Assembly (NCBI RefSeq): GCF_022581195.2
Contig: NC_061472.1
Coordinates: 10,974,001 to 11,038,000 of the forward strand
Reading direction: 5' to 3'
DNA from: Helicoverpa zea
Taxonomy: Eukaryota > Arthropoda > Insecta > Lepidoptera > Noctuidae
DNA: 64,000 nucleotides
Shown here: positions 61,601 to 64,000 of the stretch, in pieces
Numbering within the stretch: position 1 is the stretch's first letter
Layout of the letters: each line of letters begins with the position of its first letter
Program-made: the position numbers and the translations under genes
The notes under the pieces: generated by a model
Databases searched by the model: none
What the model was told of the DNA's origin: nothing
What the model saw: the letters and a program-made list of their open reading frames with translations, nothing else

Positions 61601-64000
61601 AATAATATTGACTTCGGAGGGTTTACCTCGATTCTCCAAATTTGTGTTTTTTTAATTCTTGTAAAAAAGATGAATTAGTTTATTGAAGGTTAGCTTATTT
61701 TCTCGTTGCTTGCGTATAAAAATAGAAGCTTCATGACTTTACAAGCGGTACGATATAATTTCGAAATGGTCAATCGATGATATTCGGCAATGAGTGGATT
61801 TGAGTAGAAAGTAGTTATTAGCCGCGCCTCGCAGTAACCGGAGCCGCGGTGCACATTGCGCAGCGTGTCGGGTGTCGGCCTCGCTTGGTCGCGCGCGGGT
61901 GTTTGTCAACAACTGTGCCCGACCGCCGCCGCCGCTCGCGCTGGCTGCTCACGGTGCCGAGTGTTTGACATTCTACTTCACGTGTTGTCCGTTCCTAGCG
62001 TATCACACTCAATATTTACACAGCTTATATAAAAAAGTACGTTTCATTATTATTTCCTTCGAAGTCGTGAAAGGTGTTAAAATCTATGGCTAACCGTAAA
62101 TTACAAAAAGTTTATTGATTTGTTGTCATTTCCTGTGAGGGAAACTCAAAAGACAATAATGAAAGCGTGTGCACAGTATTTCGCGGATTAGTCGTTGATT
62201 TGTTTAGAGGTAGGTGGGTGTGTGCTAAGCCGGCGGCGGCTCGCGTGCCTCATCACTGACATTGAAAGGATTCTGTGATTCCATTTGTGATGGCACCGAT
62301 GTGCGACCGCCTCTATCCACGCGGAGAAGGCATCGCATTACACCACATTTGCATTGTGTTATTTATTTGCATACTTGTAGTTATTCTCGTATATTAGCTT
62401 CAATACTAAATCAGATTGATGTAAAGATGTAGTTTAACGCGATCGTGCATTTTGGTCGTGGTGATTGTTTATTCCGGAATGTGTACGCGGCGCGTGAGTG
62501 TGCACAAGCACGCGGCGGCGCCGGCTCGCACATCCCGCGCGGCGGCCGCGGCACTCGCGCCTCGCCCGCCCGCACACATCACTACTCATGAATTGGGACT
62601 CCCTTTACTTATTTGCTATATTAACTATAGCGCTTTACAAATGGCTCGTAAGTACACACATTCCCGCGGTACAATCATCATCGATAATATTAGTTAACGA
62701 TAATTTTTTTCTTTCGTCAGAGATTCTATCGGACGTTGAGTGAAATCAAGTCGGAGGTGGAGACGATCATCAAGACGGGCCGCAAGATGGTGGAGGAGAA
62801 GACGGTGGAGGAGCCGCAGGAGTTCTCCAAGAAGATCGACCTGCTGAAGGAGCTGTACAACAAGCTGGGCGCGCAGATCACGGAGGCCAAGGCGCGGCTG
62901 GAGTACGCGCTGCTGACGGCGCGCGAGATACAGAACGACCTGCACGCGCTGGCCGCCTGGCTGGACGGGCTGGGTGCCGGCCTGGGCCGCCAGGCGCTGG
63001 AGCTGGAGATGTCGCGCATGGAGGCCACGCGCAACAAGCTCAACGCCAACTACGCCGAGTTCGCGCGCAACTGCGACCCCCGCCTACCTGGACAAGCTGG
63101 CGGACCAGGTGGCCGACATCAACGCGCGCTGGGACCGCCTCAAGCGGCACGGCGTGGCGCCCGCCGCGGACGACGAGCTGCACCGCTTCCTGGACGACGC
63201 CGAGCAGCAGCTGGAGTGCCGCGACACCGCCAGCGCCGCCAAGCTGCGCGTGCTGGCGGGCGAGCTGCGGCGCCGCACCGCGCCGCCCGGCCCGCTGGCC
63301 CGGCGCCTGGCCGCCGCGCTGGACCGCGTCACGGTGAGTGTCTCTCTGCGCAGGTAAGTGTTGTGACGTCATAACACATTAACGATGCCGCGCGCCCCAC
63401 TATACATATGTACATAGGACGGTGTCGGTGTAACGTGTGCTGTGAACTGCGCTTTGTGTCACGGTGTCCGCGCATACATGGGCCACCTCGAGCTTGCTGG
63501 AGTCACCGCGGGGATCACGCTTGTATCACGCATCTCATCCGACGGACGGACCGCACGAGTTCACTAACATGTAAATAACGGTGTGACTAGTAACACATTA
63601 ACGATGGGAGGGACACTATACAGCCGCGGTTTGTGCTTGCAGGCCGCCACGCAAGCGCACGCTGACGCAGCGGCCGCTGTCGAGTACGAGAACGTTACGG
63701 ATACTATTAAGAGACGCCTAGAGAGTCCTGTTAACACTCCGGAGACCGAAAAACCGGAATTCAAAAAGTCTAAGATACCGCTCGCTCTCAAGAGTCCTGT
63801 ACCTATAAAGAAAGAAATCAAAGAAGGTGGCCATAGGAGTAGGGGTTCGTCACTAGAGAGAGGCAAGCGAGTGTCCGAAAGTCCAATGTCGGACAGCGTG
63901 AACAGCGGCATGTCGACGGACTCGATAGAGCCGTCGGTGTCGCGCGTCAGCTCCGTGCCCTCCACGCCCGACACGCCCAAGAAGAACAGCAGCACCTTCA
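28198..64000 (+). CDS. Dys: Dystrophin, 5' half of the gene (17 downstream exons, open at the right edge)
   Basis: Dystrophin links cortical actin to the dystroglycan complex at the muscle and neuronal membrane. About 5.2 kb of coding sequence (roughly 1,730 residues) is present. Residues about 7-245 are two calponin-homology domains with the family hallmarks: EREDVQKKTFTKWINSQLVK, the LFLDLRDGEILLALLE helix, HHINNVNTAL, DIVDANPKLTLG, WSIILHWQ, NFTTSWSDGLAFNALLHRWR and DKKSIMMYV. After about residue 262 comes a spectrin-repeat rod with periodic Trp and heptad Leu, then a Ser/Pro-rich segment at the edge. The WW, EF-hand and ZZ regions must lie beyond 64000. Every intron is GT-AG and all phases fit except for one extra base in exon 62721-63333. 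alpha-Actinin, spectrin and nesprin share the domain types, but the CH1 start and junction match dystrophin. Confidence 0.9.
28217..31652. other. Dystrophin intron 1, left part
   Basis: AT-rich intron sequence with no supported exon. A LINE-tail-like fragment lies at about 30420-30550, and GC-rich patches lie at 30300-30370 and 31080-31210. The gypsy insertion begins at 31657. Confidence 0.5.
31657..32002 (-). repeat. 3' LTR of the gypsy element
   Basis: 346 bp, identical by eye to 38338-38683. On the + strand it begins TATAGGACTACCTCAG and ends CGAACCTTACA. Confidence 0.9.
32867..37708 (-). CDS. Gag-Pol polyprotein of the Ty3/gypsy element
   Basis: 1,613 codons in a single frame. Residues about 22-158 are an Arg/Ser-rich extension with tandem ERRSERRSE units. 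A Gag core (WYESLNSILFTWKEW) follows at about 190-370, then two CCHC zinc knuckles at about 386-425 (CYNCKEKGHPFSKC and CSTCNRIGHKAETC). The aspartic protease motif is near 464 and reads DLGSEAS in place of the usual DTG or DSG. Reverse transcriptase spans about 680-930, with YIDD at about 888, and RNase H carries HTDAS at about 1036. Integrase has an HHCC zinc finger at about 1250-1285 and a catalytic triad near 1315, 1373 and 1408 (HVDHLG, SDRGS, VERYN). Gene order RT-RNaseH-IN is that of Ty3/gypsy. There is no envelope gene. It appears intact. Confidence 0.93.
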   Translation of the reverse strand: MFDEFQKMETGNGHGRLETPRSSRSLTRRSHSRERSRSRSRGVRDRELALRREQEKVRLLELALQQERDAEQRRKHSEHLSERRSERHSERRSERRSERRSERRSEHHSERRSEHRGEHRSERRSEHRNRRRSVDRGEHEMRSRSRSRASVEHRTKRSCTPTFTTNDVVKLFKNIRDVIPSQPSNQCLPSISKGFDKNILPEFNPSQKNQRMDTWLKKVNECAEVYGWDGRTTVHFAMQKLSGLAKTWYESLNSILFTWKEWQIKLMSAFPCEQNYGQLLEDMLKRKSRPNELVENYYYEKLALLNQCDITGRRAVDCIIHGISDKTMRSSALALRCDEPDQLLKFLLSNNKELPTHPFFNRDKVGASSDDRQSFRPNSKSNPNVYCYNCKEKGHPFSKCTKPLVKCSTCNRIGHKAETCRSKSEMGNSKTDTITKTMRIKNSNPNNKFIKSVKIGDNIVEAFVDLGSEASLIRKTTFSKLGLQHDNIPIPLTGFGNKLIYSLGSAKFKISVDDIEADVVFRVVDDVFLEKPILVGQTYSEQPHIALYKDAHKLNFLCNSNDTSTFDIIEDGDKIRIRSAAHNVLFGPASIRALTHKEFTGNLILDSKIVGKPNDQYLVCGGVYEAKDSLLFVTLTPCSTPCRVLENFVFSRAERVEAVYRLTEVAKSIEGQFFENNVGEGFDEKDVHVGDSISESDKEKLLELLRRHKECFASTLGDLGCTTTTEMKIELNSQRPVVYRPYRLSHFEREKVRAMIDEMLQAGIIRESASNYASPIILVRKKDGNIRLCVDYRLLNSVTVKERYPIPVIDDEIARLSGQAWFITLDLMSGYYQVPIAEESKHLTAFVTPDGQYEYNRMPFGLANAPAVFQRMMNNVLGSARFEKATVYIDDLLIYGKDPSECMKRLEDILQLLREANLKLNLSKCSFLQNRINYLGYEISAEGMRPGMSKIQSVADFPRPENIHGVRQFLGLVSYFRRFIQGFAQLAHPLTKLLKRDTVWNWSTDQEEAFSVLKRKLISRPVLTIYDPSAEFELHTDASKLGVGGILLQRPKGSEGSFHPVAYYSRQTTPEEKNFHSYELETLAVICSLKKFRVYLLGKTFKVVTDCSALRSTFGKRDLIPRIARWWLAMQEFDCVVEYRAGTRMNHVDALSRNPIRDIDTQNCQQYPTVMAISEGDWLLTLQLGDSELCRIRDIVGSDLDPKGIEYIKENYVIRDNKLYRYVDRNKDSVRFVVPKGARWQVCKMNHDDLGHVGFEKTYERIKRNYWFAKMKRFIRKYVSACIDCAFAKKNETSREGLLHPIEKVAIPFHTLHVDHLGPFVKSKRGNTHILTVVDSFTKFVFIKPVRNTNTQNLIKALRDIFDTFRVPDRVISDRGSCFTSHSFRRFCLDQGIRHVLNAVASPRSNGQVERYNRTILDSLTAENLRDDERNWDDKLGKIQWGLNNTMQKTIGRSPAEVMFGSKMNSEKNSAMNEIVINTREDEDVDSIRVEVKDRIDKCQVAQKLYYDKGRRPARVYKNGELVKITKVAFHNNGKSTKLMPNYEGPYKVIKILGNDRYKVAPIAGFEGMRNKKKTTVASDRMKPWIHVASLEIEDVVDEDDGPDDGDNAMSSD
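37260..37640 (-). repeat. Coding tandem repeat in Gag N-terminus (ERRSERRSE)
   Basis: Imperfect 12-bp units (GCGCTCGCTGCG and variants on the + strand) encode repeated Ser-Glu-Arg-Arg or Ser-Glu-His-Arg/Arg-Ser, flanked by two RS dipeptide runs. Confidence 0.8.
37831..37876. repeat. Poly(T) tract in the gypsy 5' untranslated region
   Basis: A run of over 30 T, preceded by a shorter T tract and GTGGTTGTTG, between the LTR and the gag start. Its length may be unreliable. Confidence 0.8.
38338..38683 (-). repeat. 5' LTR of the gypsy element
   Basis: 346 bp, identical by eye to 31657-32002; this is the upstream LTR because the element reads on the minus strand. The sequence just inside (TCTCAGAAGTGGGATAAAG, minus strand) holds a TGGGA that could start a displaced primer-binding site. 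The tRNA is not identified. Confidence 0.85.
38688..40060. other. Dystrophin intron 1, right part
   Basis: AT-rich unique sequence, no supported exon. An imperfect hairpin of GTGTCGGGC and GCCCGACAC lies at about 39850-39922. Confidence 0.4.
40065..40220 (+). mobile_element. Internally deleted SINE copy, family of 9061-9620
   Basis: The head (GGCCTAGTGGGCAAAGAACC) and tail (GGACCCCAACATAGTTGGGA, GGCTCGGAGGATGATGG) are present. The middle is deleted, and TAAAGCACTGGTA appears inverted next to itself. Confidence 0.65.
40300..40745. repeat. Dispersed repeat carrying a long (GT)n microsatellite
   Basis: A GGGTTCCGTACC...AAACGGGACCC block, AACCCCCGACGCAAAAACG, then about 29 GT units at 40572-40629, then ATGATCCGATTGTAATGCGG. 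This arrangement is common in Lepidoptera. A fragment of the first block occurs at 25345. Confidence 0.65.
41501..41896 (-). other. Unassigned coding-like open frame
   Basis: The 132-codon frame sits just below a possible acceptor (ATGCCTAG). Its first half uses GC-rich codons and its last third is AT-rich and low complexity, so only about 110 residues look coding. Motifs include IHECAAGRVLDTSASWPGSDDG and a helix-like FDASVASCIAKSFGVLASIKS. No family is recognised. It lies in dystrophin intron 1 on the opposite strand and could be an exon of a nested gene, a retrocopy fragment or a transposon remnant. Confidence 0.3.
42080..42141 (+). CDS. Dys: Dystrophin exon 2: start of first calponin-homology domain
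   Basis: Acceptor TTGTTTCAG, donor AAG|GTAAAA. It enters in phase 1 and leaves in phase 0. It encodes EREDVQKKTFTKWINSQLVK, the near-invariant beginning of dystrophin CH1. The first codon is completed by whichever first exon is used. Confidence 0.95.
42841..43027. repeat. Interlocked inverted repeats (order A-B-A'-B')
   Basis: Arm A (42841-42902, 62 nt) is the exact reverse complement of A' (42932-42993). Segment B (42903-42930, 28 nt) is the exact reverse complement of B' (42998-43025). The order is A, B, A', B', not the nested order a simple hairpin would give. It lies in Dys intron 2. Confidence 0.9.
43048..43255 (+). repeat. RTE-like non-LTR tail
   Basis: Contains CGCGGTTTCACCCGCATCCC, GCCTATGTTACTCG, CAGTAGTTTTTGAGCC, an AAACAAACAAACAAAC run and the end TATAATATTAGTATAGATA. 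A near copy lies at 55350-55535. Confidence 0.65.
43424..43516 (+). CDS. Dys: Dystrophin exon 3: first calponin-homology domain, central helix
   Basis: Acceptor GTGTTGCAG, donor TAT|GTGAGT; 93 nt, phase 0 to 0. Encodes NDKPLVEDLFLDLRDGEILL and then ALLEILTAQQY, the actin-contact helix of CH1. Confidence 0.95.
43578..45569 (-). pseudogene. BEL/Pao integrase C-terminus fused to an envelope-like domain
   Basis: This continues the pol frame after the stop at 45570-45572. First comes the integrase core remainder, with its catalytic Glu region (GGLWEAAVKAMK), and the C-terminal domain typical of BEL/Pao (WALGRVNEVHPGTDGRVRVV). A hydrophobic segment near 44800-44760 follows, then a region resembling the F-type fusion glycoproteins of baculoviruses and insect endogenous retroviruses: a basic RQRR cleavage-like site followed by a Gly/Phe-rich stretch. 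Long helical heptads follow. The frame stops at 43578, before any clear membrane anchor, so the envelope-like part is cut short. Non-functional as it stands. Confidence 0.75.
45570..47783 (-). pseudogene. BEL/Pao pol remnant: partial reverse transcriptase, RNase H, integrase N-part
   Basis: It begins within the reverse transcriptase fingers/palm (YVFTADVEKLYR). The catalytic FYMDD is near 47500 and the BEL/Pao landmark SKLYDPLGFLSP near 47170. RNase H carries CDAS near 46970 and LPRMELCGALLLAKL. The integrase zinc domain has HHDTLHGG and CVKCHRF, and the first catalytic Asp is in GVDYTG. A TGA stop (45570-45572) interrupts the integrase core just after the second catalytic Asp. With the missing upstream part this copy cannot be autonomous. 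Confidence 0.85.
47621..48017. repeat. 184-bp foldback inverted repeat at the end of the BEL/Pao copy
   Basis: Arms 47621-47804 (minus-strand pol) and 47834-48017 are reverse complements with about one difference seen (a Gln versus Lys codon), around a 29-nt spacer. The right arm re-encodes the same RT segment on the + strand and then runs into unrelated sequence. Confidence 0.9.
48018..48574. other. Dystrophin intron 3, right part
   Basis: AT-rich, nothing recognised beyond the acceptor of exon 4 (CATATGTTGCAG). Confidence 0.5.
48575..48713 (+). CDS. Dys: Dystrophin exon 4: CH1 C-terminal half
   Basis: 139 nt, phase 0 in, phase 1 out (G|GTATGT). Encodes KRERGRMRVHHINNVNTAL...VKLVNISSNDIVDANPKLTL, the conserved end of CH1. 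Confidence 0.95.
48791..48912 (+). CDS. Dys: Dystrophin exon 5: CH1-CH2 linker and CH2 start
   Basis: Acceptor CATCTTACAG, donor CAG|GTCGGT. Encodes LVWSIILHWQ (end of CH1) and ELQQTNLEKTLLAWCRTHTQ (start of CH2). Confidence 0.95.
49039..49237 (+). CDS. Dys: Dystrophin exon 6: second calponin-homology domain
   Basis: 199 nt, phase 0 in, phase 1 out. Encodes NYAGVNVRNFTTSWSDGLAF, NALLHRWRPQLFDY and HLNIDRLLDPE, the core of CH2. Confidence 0.95.
49311..49459 (+). CDS. Dys: Dystrophin exon 7: CH2 end and hinge 1
   Basis: Acceptor CTGTTTTTAG, donor GAG|GTGAGT. Encodes DVNTPNPDKKSIMMYVMCLF, closing CH2, then an acidic, Pro/Ser-containing hinge (MESINSEPGTPVATQPPE). Confidence 0.95.
49539..50133 (+). 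CDS. Dys: Dystrophin exon 8: first spectrin repeats
   Basis: 595 nt, phase 0 in, phase 1 out (T|GTACGT). It begins VAGSRPLSTATTGSVELGGY, then helical repeats with conserved Trp (EVLAWLLEAEERL, GGRWEALRRAAL, EFRAWLTRTEDRM). Very high third-position GC makes several antisense and shifted frames look open; they are not genes. Confidence 0.9.
50202..50596 (+). CDS. Dys: Dystrophin exon 9: spectrin repeat
   Basis: Acceptor GTTGTGCAG, donor CGG|GTGAGT. Encodes CVTEIEDELTALSERWSHTC and ELQARWDALDAQHEALLG; helix A-B Trp positions fit a spectrin repeat. Confidence 0.9.
50662..50886 (+). CDS. Dys: Dystrophin exon 10: acidic insert and start of next repeat
   Basis: 225 nt, phase 0 to 0. An acidic Glu/Pro/Ala-rich disordered segment (MELEEDSAAEQESPAAPP) leads into FQLGYKAFETWAGDAEQAL. 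The disordered stretch interrupts the rod like a hinge. Confidence 0.85.
51096..51570 (+). pseudogene. RTE-type non-LTR reverse transcriptase tail in dystrophin intron 10
   Basis: An open frame ends at the TAA of 51462-51464. It carries the C-terminal motifs of lepidopteran RTE-like elements: CQRAMERSM, QDRIRNTILRSKT, KWTWAGHMIRDKT, RGRQKMKWEDDL and DRSQWKFLGEAYANR. A short tail with TTATTATTATATTATT follows. It is 5'-truncated and on the same strand as Dys. Confidence 0.75.
51734..51884 (+). CDS. Dys: Dystrophin exon 11: spectrin repeat
   Basis: Acceptor TTATTCGCAG, donor G|GTAAGT, phase 0 in, 1 out. Encodes CKRDLEEDNEKRKEIPGILE and EIESQRADFANVEEIQRRLA. Confidence 0.9.
51951..52640 (+). 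CDS. Dys: Dystrophin exon 12: two spectrin repeats
   Basis: 690 nt, phase 1 in, 1 out (G|GTAGGA). It opens DEAQRHAESIDDLKTRWENI; the middle is Ala/Arg/Leu rich with Trp (DEADAWLQAL), and it closes DFNNSMENLLSKFEDTK. Intron 11 is only 66 bp. Confidence 0.9.
52724..52866 (+). CDS. Dys: Dystrophin exon 13: spectrin repeat helix
   Basis: Acceptor GTGTGCGCAG, donor AAC|GTCAGT, phase 1 in, 0 out. Encodes GEAQMQQLEQLSAEVSAWLD and the following helix. Confidence 0.9.
52946..53590 (+). CDS. Dys: Dystrophin exon 14: spectrin repeats
   Basis: 645 nt, phase 0 to 0 (TAC|GTCAGT). Contains EFEEQKESFKAKLEVIESTK, ARWLRELEAQAP, NARWTAVTHGVYERYKVL and LRAWLAQERGWLEGL, regular Trp-marked repeats. Confidence 0.9.
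53737..54115. mobile_element. 379-bp MITE with perfect 33-bp inverted ends
   Basis: The ends (53737-53769 and 54083-54115) are exact reverse complements starting TCATGGCACATTATACCGG. The interior is AT-rich with no frame. No unambiguous target duplication was found, so it is unclassified. It lies in dystrophin intron 14. Confidence 0.8.
54585..54845 (-). pseudogene. Transposase C-terminal fragment (IS630/Tc1-like type)
   Basis: 86 codons, with WGILKSYIASHN at the start, then INERLSQIDEGMWRNTCRHV and EYYRHFDIGVRIYN. This pattern closes DDE transposases of this general type in insects. The catalytic part is missing. Assignment is by motif resemblance only. Confidence 0.5.
54846..56033. other. 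Rest of dystrophin intron 14
   Basis: AT-rich, with an RTE-like tail at 55350-55535 (near copy of 43048-43255, ending TATAATATTAGTATAGATA). A GC-richer patch lies at 55170-55330. No exon seen. Confidence 0.5.
56034..56186 (+). CDS. Dys: Dystrophin exon 15: spectrin repeat
   Basis: Acceptor GGTCGCGTAG, donor GAG|GTACGT, 51 codons, phase 0 to 0. Encodes DLENYIQNHSDERLSRIQDI and IMPAWIQAEIDAVTSSWDTL, a typical dystrophin repeat. Confidence 0.92.
56257..56691 (+). CDS. Dys: Dystrophin exon 16: spectrin repeats
   Basis: 435 nt, phase 0 to 0 (CTC|GTGAGT). Encodes LDRVQQWLDALPAPPAPPAP and LAAAEAWLGGAAP with heptad Leu/Ala. Third-position GC is extreme, and the antisense frames here are by-products. 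Confidence 0.88.
57260..57787 (-). pseudogene. RTE-type reverse transcriptase fragment
   Basis: Open frame of about 170 codons with RT palm motifs: VDWRYIQVMRCLYEAATMSV, PLHRGVRQGDVISPKLF, HLRFADDIVIMAETLQDL (catalytic FADD) and GLRMNLDKTKVIFN. Both ends are broken. It lies in dystrophin intron 16, antisense, and is probably the same superfamily as 51096-51570. Confidence 0.8.
58135..58618 (-). pseudogene. Jockey-like LINE 3' fragment, frameshifted
   Basis: The minus strand shows ALVKSHLEYNAAIWSP, ERIHNKYIRFMYMKMY and RREVALATYLLRVLRGDI. It then shifts frame near 58265-58320, where PLTRALRTLNTVADHIDIF continues. These are the usual last motifs of Jockey-clade ORF2. A TTTA microsatellite lies just beyond (58017-58036). 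Confidence 0.75.
58620..59280. other. Dystrophin intron 16, AT-rich stretch
   Basis: Nothing recognised. Confidence 0.45.
59285..60300 (+). mobile_element. SINE and body repeat, inverted relative of 14.86-15.38 kb, with a nested insert
   Basis: 59285-59740 is the reverse complement of about 14965-15375. The tRNA-like head follows at 59738 (CCTCGTTGGTCTAGCTGTTGC, GGTTTGATTCCC), then the SINE body to about 60300 (AACAGCCGCCGTAGCCGATAA...GAGGACATTA). The SINE is split by the insert at 59870-60071. Confidence 0.75.
59870..60071 (+). mobile_element. 202-bp retroposon nested in the SINE, with 15-bp target duplication
   Basis: The 15-bp direct repeat AGCCTGGATGTTGGT flanks it exactly (59855-59869 and 60072-60086) and the insert ends in an A-rich tail. 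This is the signature of target-primed reverse transcription. The insert begins CCCCAGCGGGGCCCAGCAGG. Confidence 0.9.
60634..60798 (-). pseudogene. Fragment of an integrase-type (KRBA2/Ginger-like) element
   Basis: 54 codons from an ATG at 60798 to a TGA: MDYYWLSKYDVMETADEEY, then FDDPTIRMIPMEKYFEILKE and VHKTDGQG. This resembles the stretch that precedes the zinc-binding domain in KRBA2-like and Ginger-type integrase proteins of insects. Only this short piece remains, on the strand opposite Dys. Confidence 0.45.
61080..61260. repeat. TTTCATGAAA-type cluster (locus 4)
   Basis: Contains CATTTCATGAAGAAGC, CATTTCATGAAACGCGACC, CATTTCATGAAATGGTCGAG and CATTTCATGAAGTGGTCAAG, then TCTACGATAAGGCCACCAC, the same arrangement as locus 1 and (inverted) the locus at 59310. 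Confidence 0.8.
61270..62587 (+). promoter_or_regulatory. Putative internal dystrophin promoter and leader
   Basis: The first part is AT-rich, with nothing recognised. From 61.82 kb the sequence turns GC-rich (61830-61960, 62210-62340, 62480-62575), unlike other Dys introns. It leads directly to the ATG at 62588, and in that frame a TGA at 62495-62497 lies upstream. No TATA box is evident. Confidence 0.4.
62588..62647 (+). CDS. Dys: Candidate internal first exon of a short dystrophin isoform
   Basis: The ATG (context TACTCATGA) opens 20 codons and ends at CTC|GTAAGT in phase 0. The next exon, only 73 bp further at 62721, is entered in phase 0. The peptide is strongly hydrophobic (LYLFAILTIALYKWL), like a signal anchor, and leads straight into RFYRTLSEIK of the rod. 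An upstream in-frame stop argues that this is a true start. Short dystrophin isoforms from internal promoters are known in flies and mammals, but a membrane-inserting N-terminus would be unusual. Confidence 0.55.
62721..63333 (+). CDS. Dys: Dystrophin exon 17: spectrin repeats, with one extra base
   Basis: Acceptor TTTCGTCAG, donor ACG|GTGAGT. It begins RFYRTLSEIKSEVETIIKTG and continues KKIDLLKELYNKLGAQITEA and LHALAAWLDGLGAGL in one frame to EFARNCD. From YLDKLADQVADINARWDRL to LARRLAAALDRVT the frame is shifted by +1. The exon is 613 nt, and both boundaries are phase 0 only if it were 612. The change maps to the C run at 63077-63081. It is probably a sequence error, but a real allele cannot be excluded. 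Confidence 0.85.
63643..64000 (+). CDS. Dys: Dystrophin exon 18 (partial): Ser/Pro-rich hinge
   Basis: Acceptor TGTGCTTGCAG, phase 0, open to the window edge. After AATQAHADAAAAVEYENVTD it becomes a basic, Ser/Thr/Pro-rich disordered region (KKSKIPLALKSPVPIKKEIK, SPMSDSVNSGMSTDS, SSVPSTPDTPKKNS) with many proline-directed phosphorylation-type sites. Codon use is more balanced than in the rod exons. It is cut off by the window end. Confidence 0.9.

Noticed and set aside
1..64000. CRISPR arrays, bacterial operons, riboswitches, replication origins
   Set aside because: The window is animal nuclear DNA; no spaced direct-repeat array or bacterial signal was seen.

Overview
The window is nuclear DNA of an insect, most likely a moth or butterfly. 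The evidence is GT-AG introns, very GC-rich exons set in AT-rich introns, and repeats of kinds common in Lepidoptera: tRNA-headed SINEs, TTAA-flanked piggyBac-like elements, TTA-flanked MITEs, BEL/Pao, Ty3/gypsy, RTE and Jockey fragments. No species is claimed.

Two genes dominate. On the + strand is the 5' half of the insect dystrophin gene (Dys). The start codon favoured here is at 28198. The shared second exon is at 42080, and coding continues off the right edge at 64000. Every junction was checked by hand and all phases match. The exons encode two calponin-homology domains (actin binding), a long spectrin-repeat rod and the start of a Ser/Pro-rich hinge. Two more possible 5' exons (6162 and 26809) end in the same phase as the 28198 exon, so Dys appears to use alternative first exons, as vertebrate dystrophin does. 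A separate internal start exon at 62588, with a hydrophobic leader, predicts a short rod isoform.

On the - strand, from 19.7 kb down to 0.2 kb, five exons with matching phases form a gene for a large (about 1,465 residue), mostly disordered protein of unknown function. An apparently intronless four-pass membrane protein gene (16785-17246) lies in its second intron on the same strand. If the 6162 exon belongs to Dys, the two large genes overlap head to head.

Much of the rest is mobile DNA. A full Ty3/gypsy element with identical-looking 346-bp LTRs and an intact gag-pol frame sits in Dys intron 1 (31.65-38.69 kb, antisense). A truncated BEL/Pao copy with a pol stop codon and an envelope-like domain sits between the second and third actin-binding-domain exons (43.6-48.0 kb) and ends in a long foldback. 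Smaller items include a piggyBac-like element (7.6-8.8 kb), several MITEs, nested SINE/MITE insertions and LINE remnants.

Sequence oddities include an interlocked inverted repeat (42841-43027), clusters of a short near-palindrome around TTTCATGAAA at four loci, and an apparent one-base insertion in Dys exon 62721-63333.
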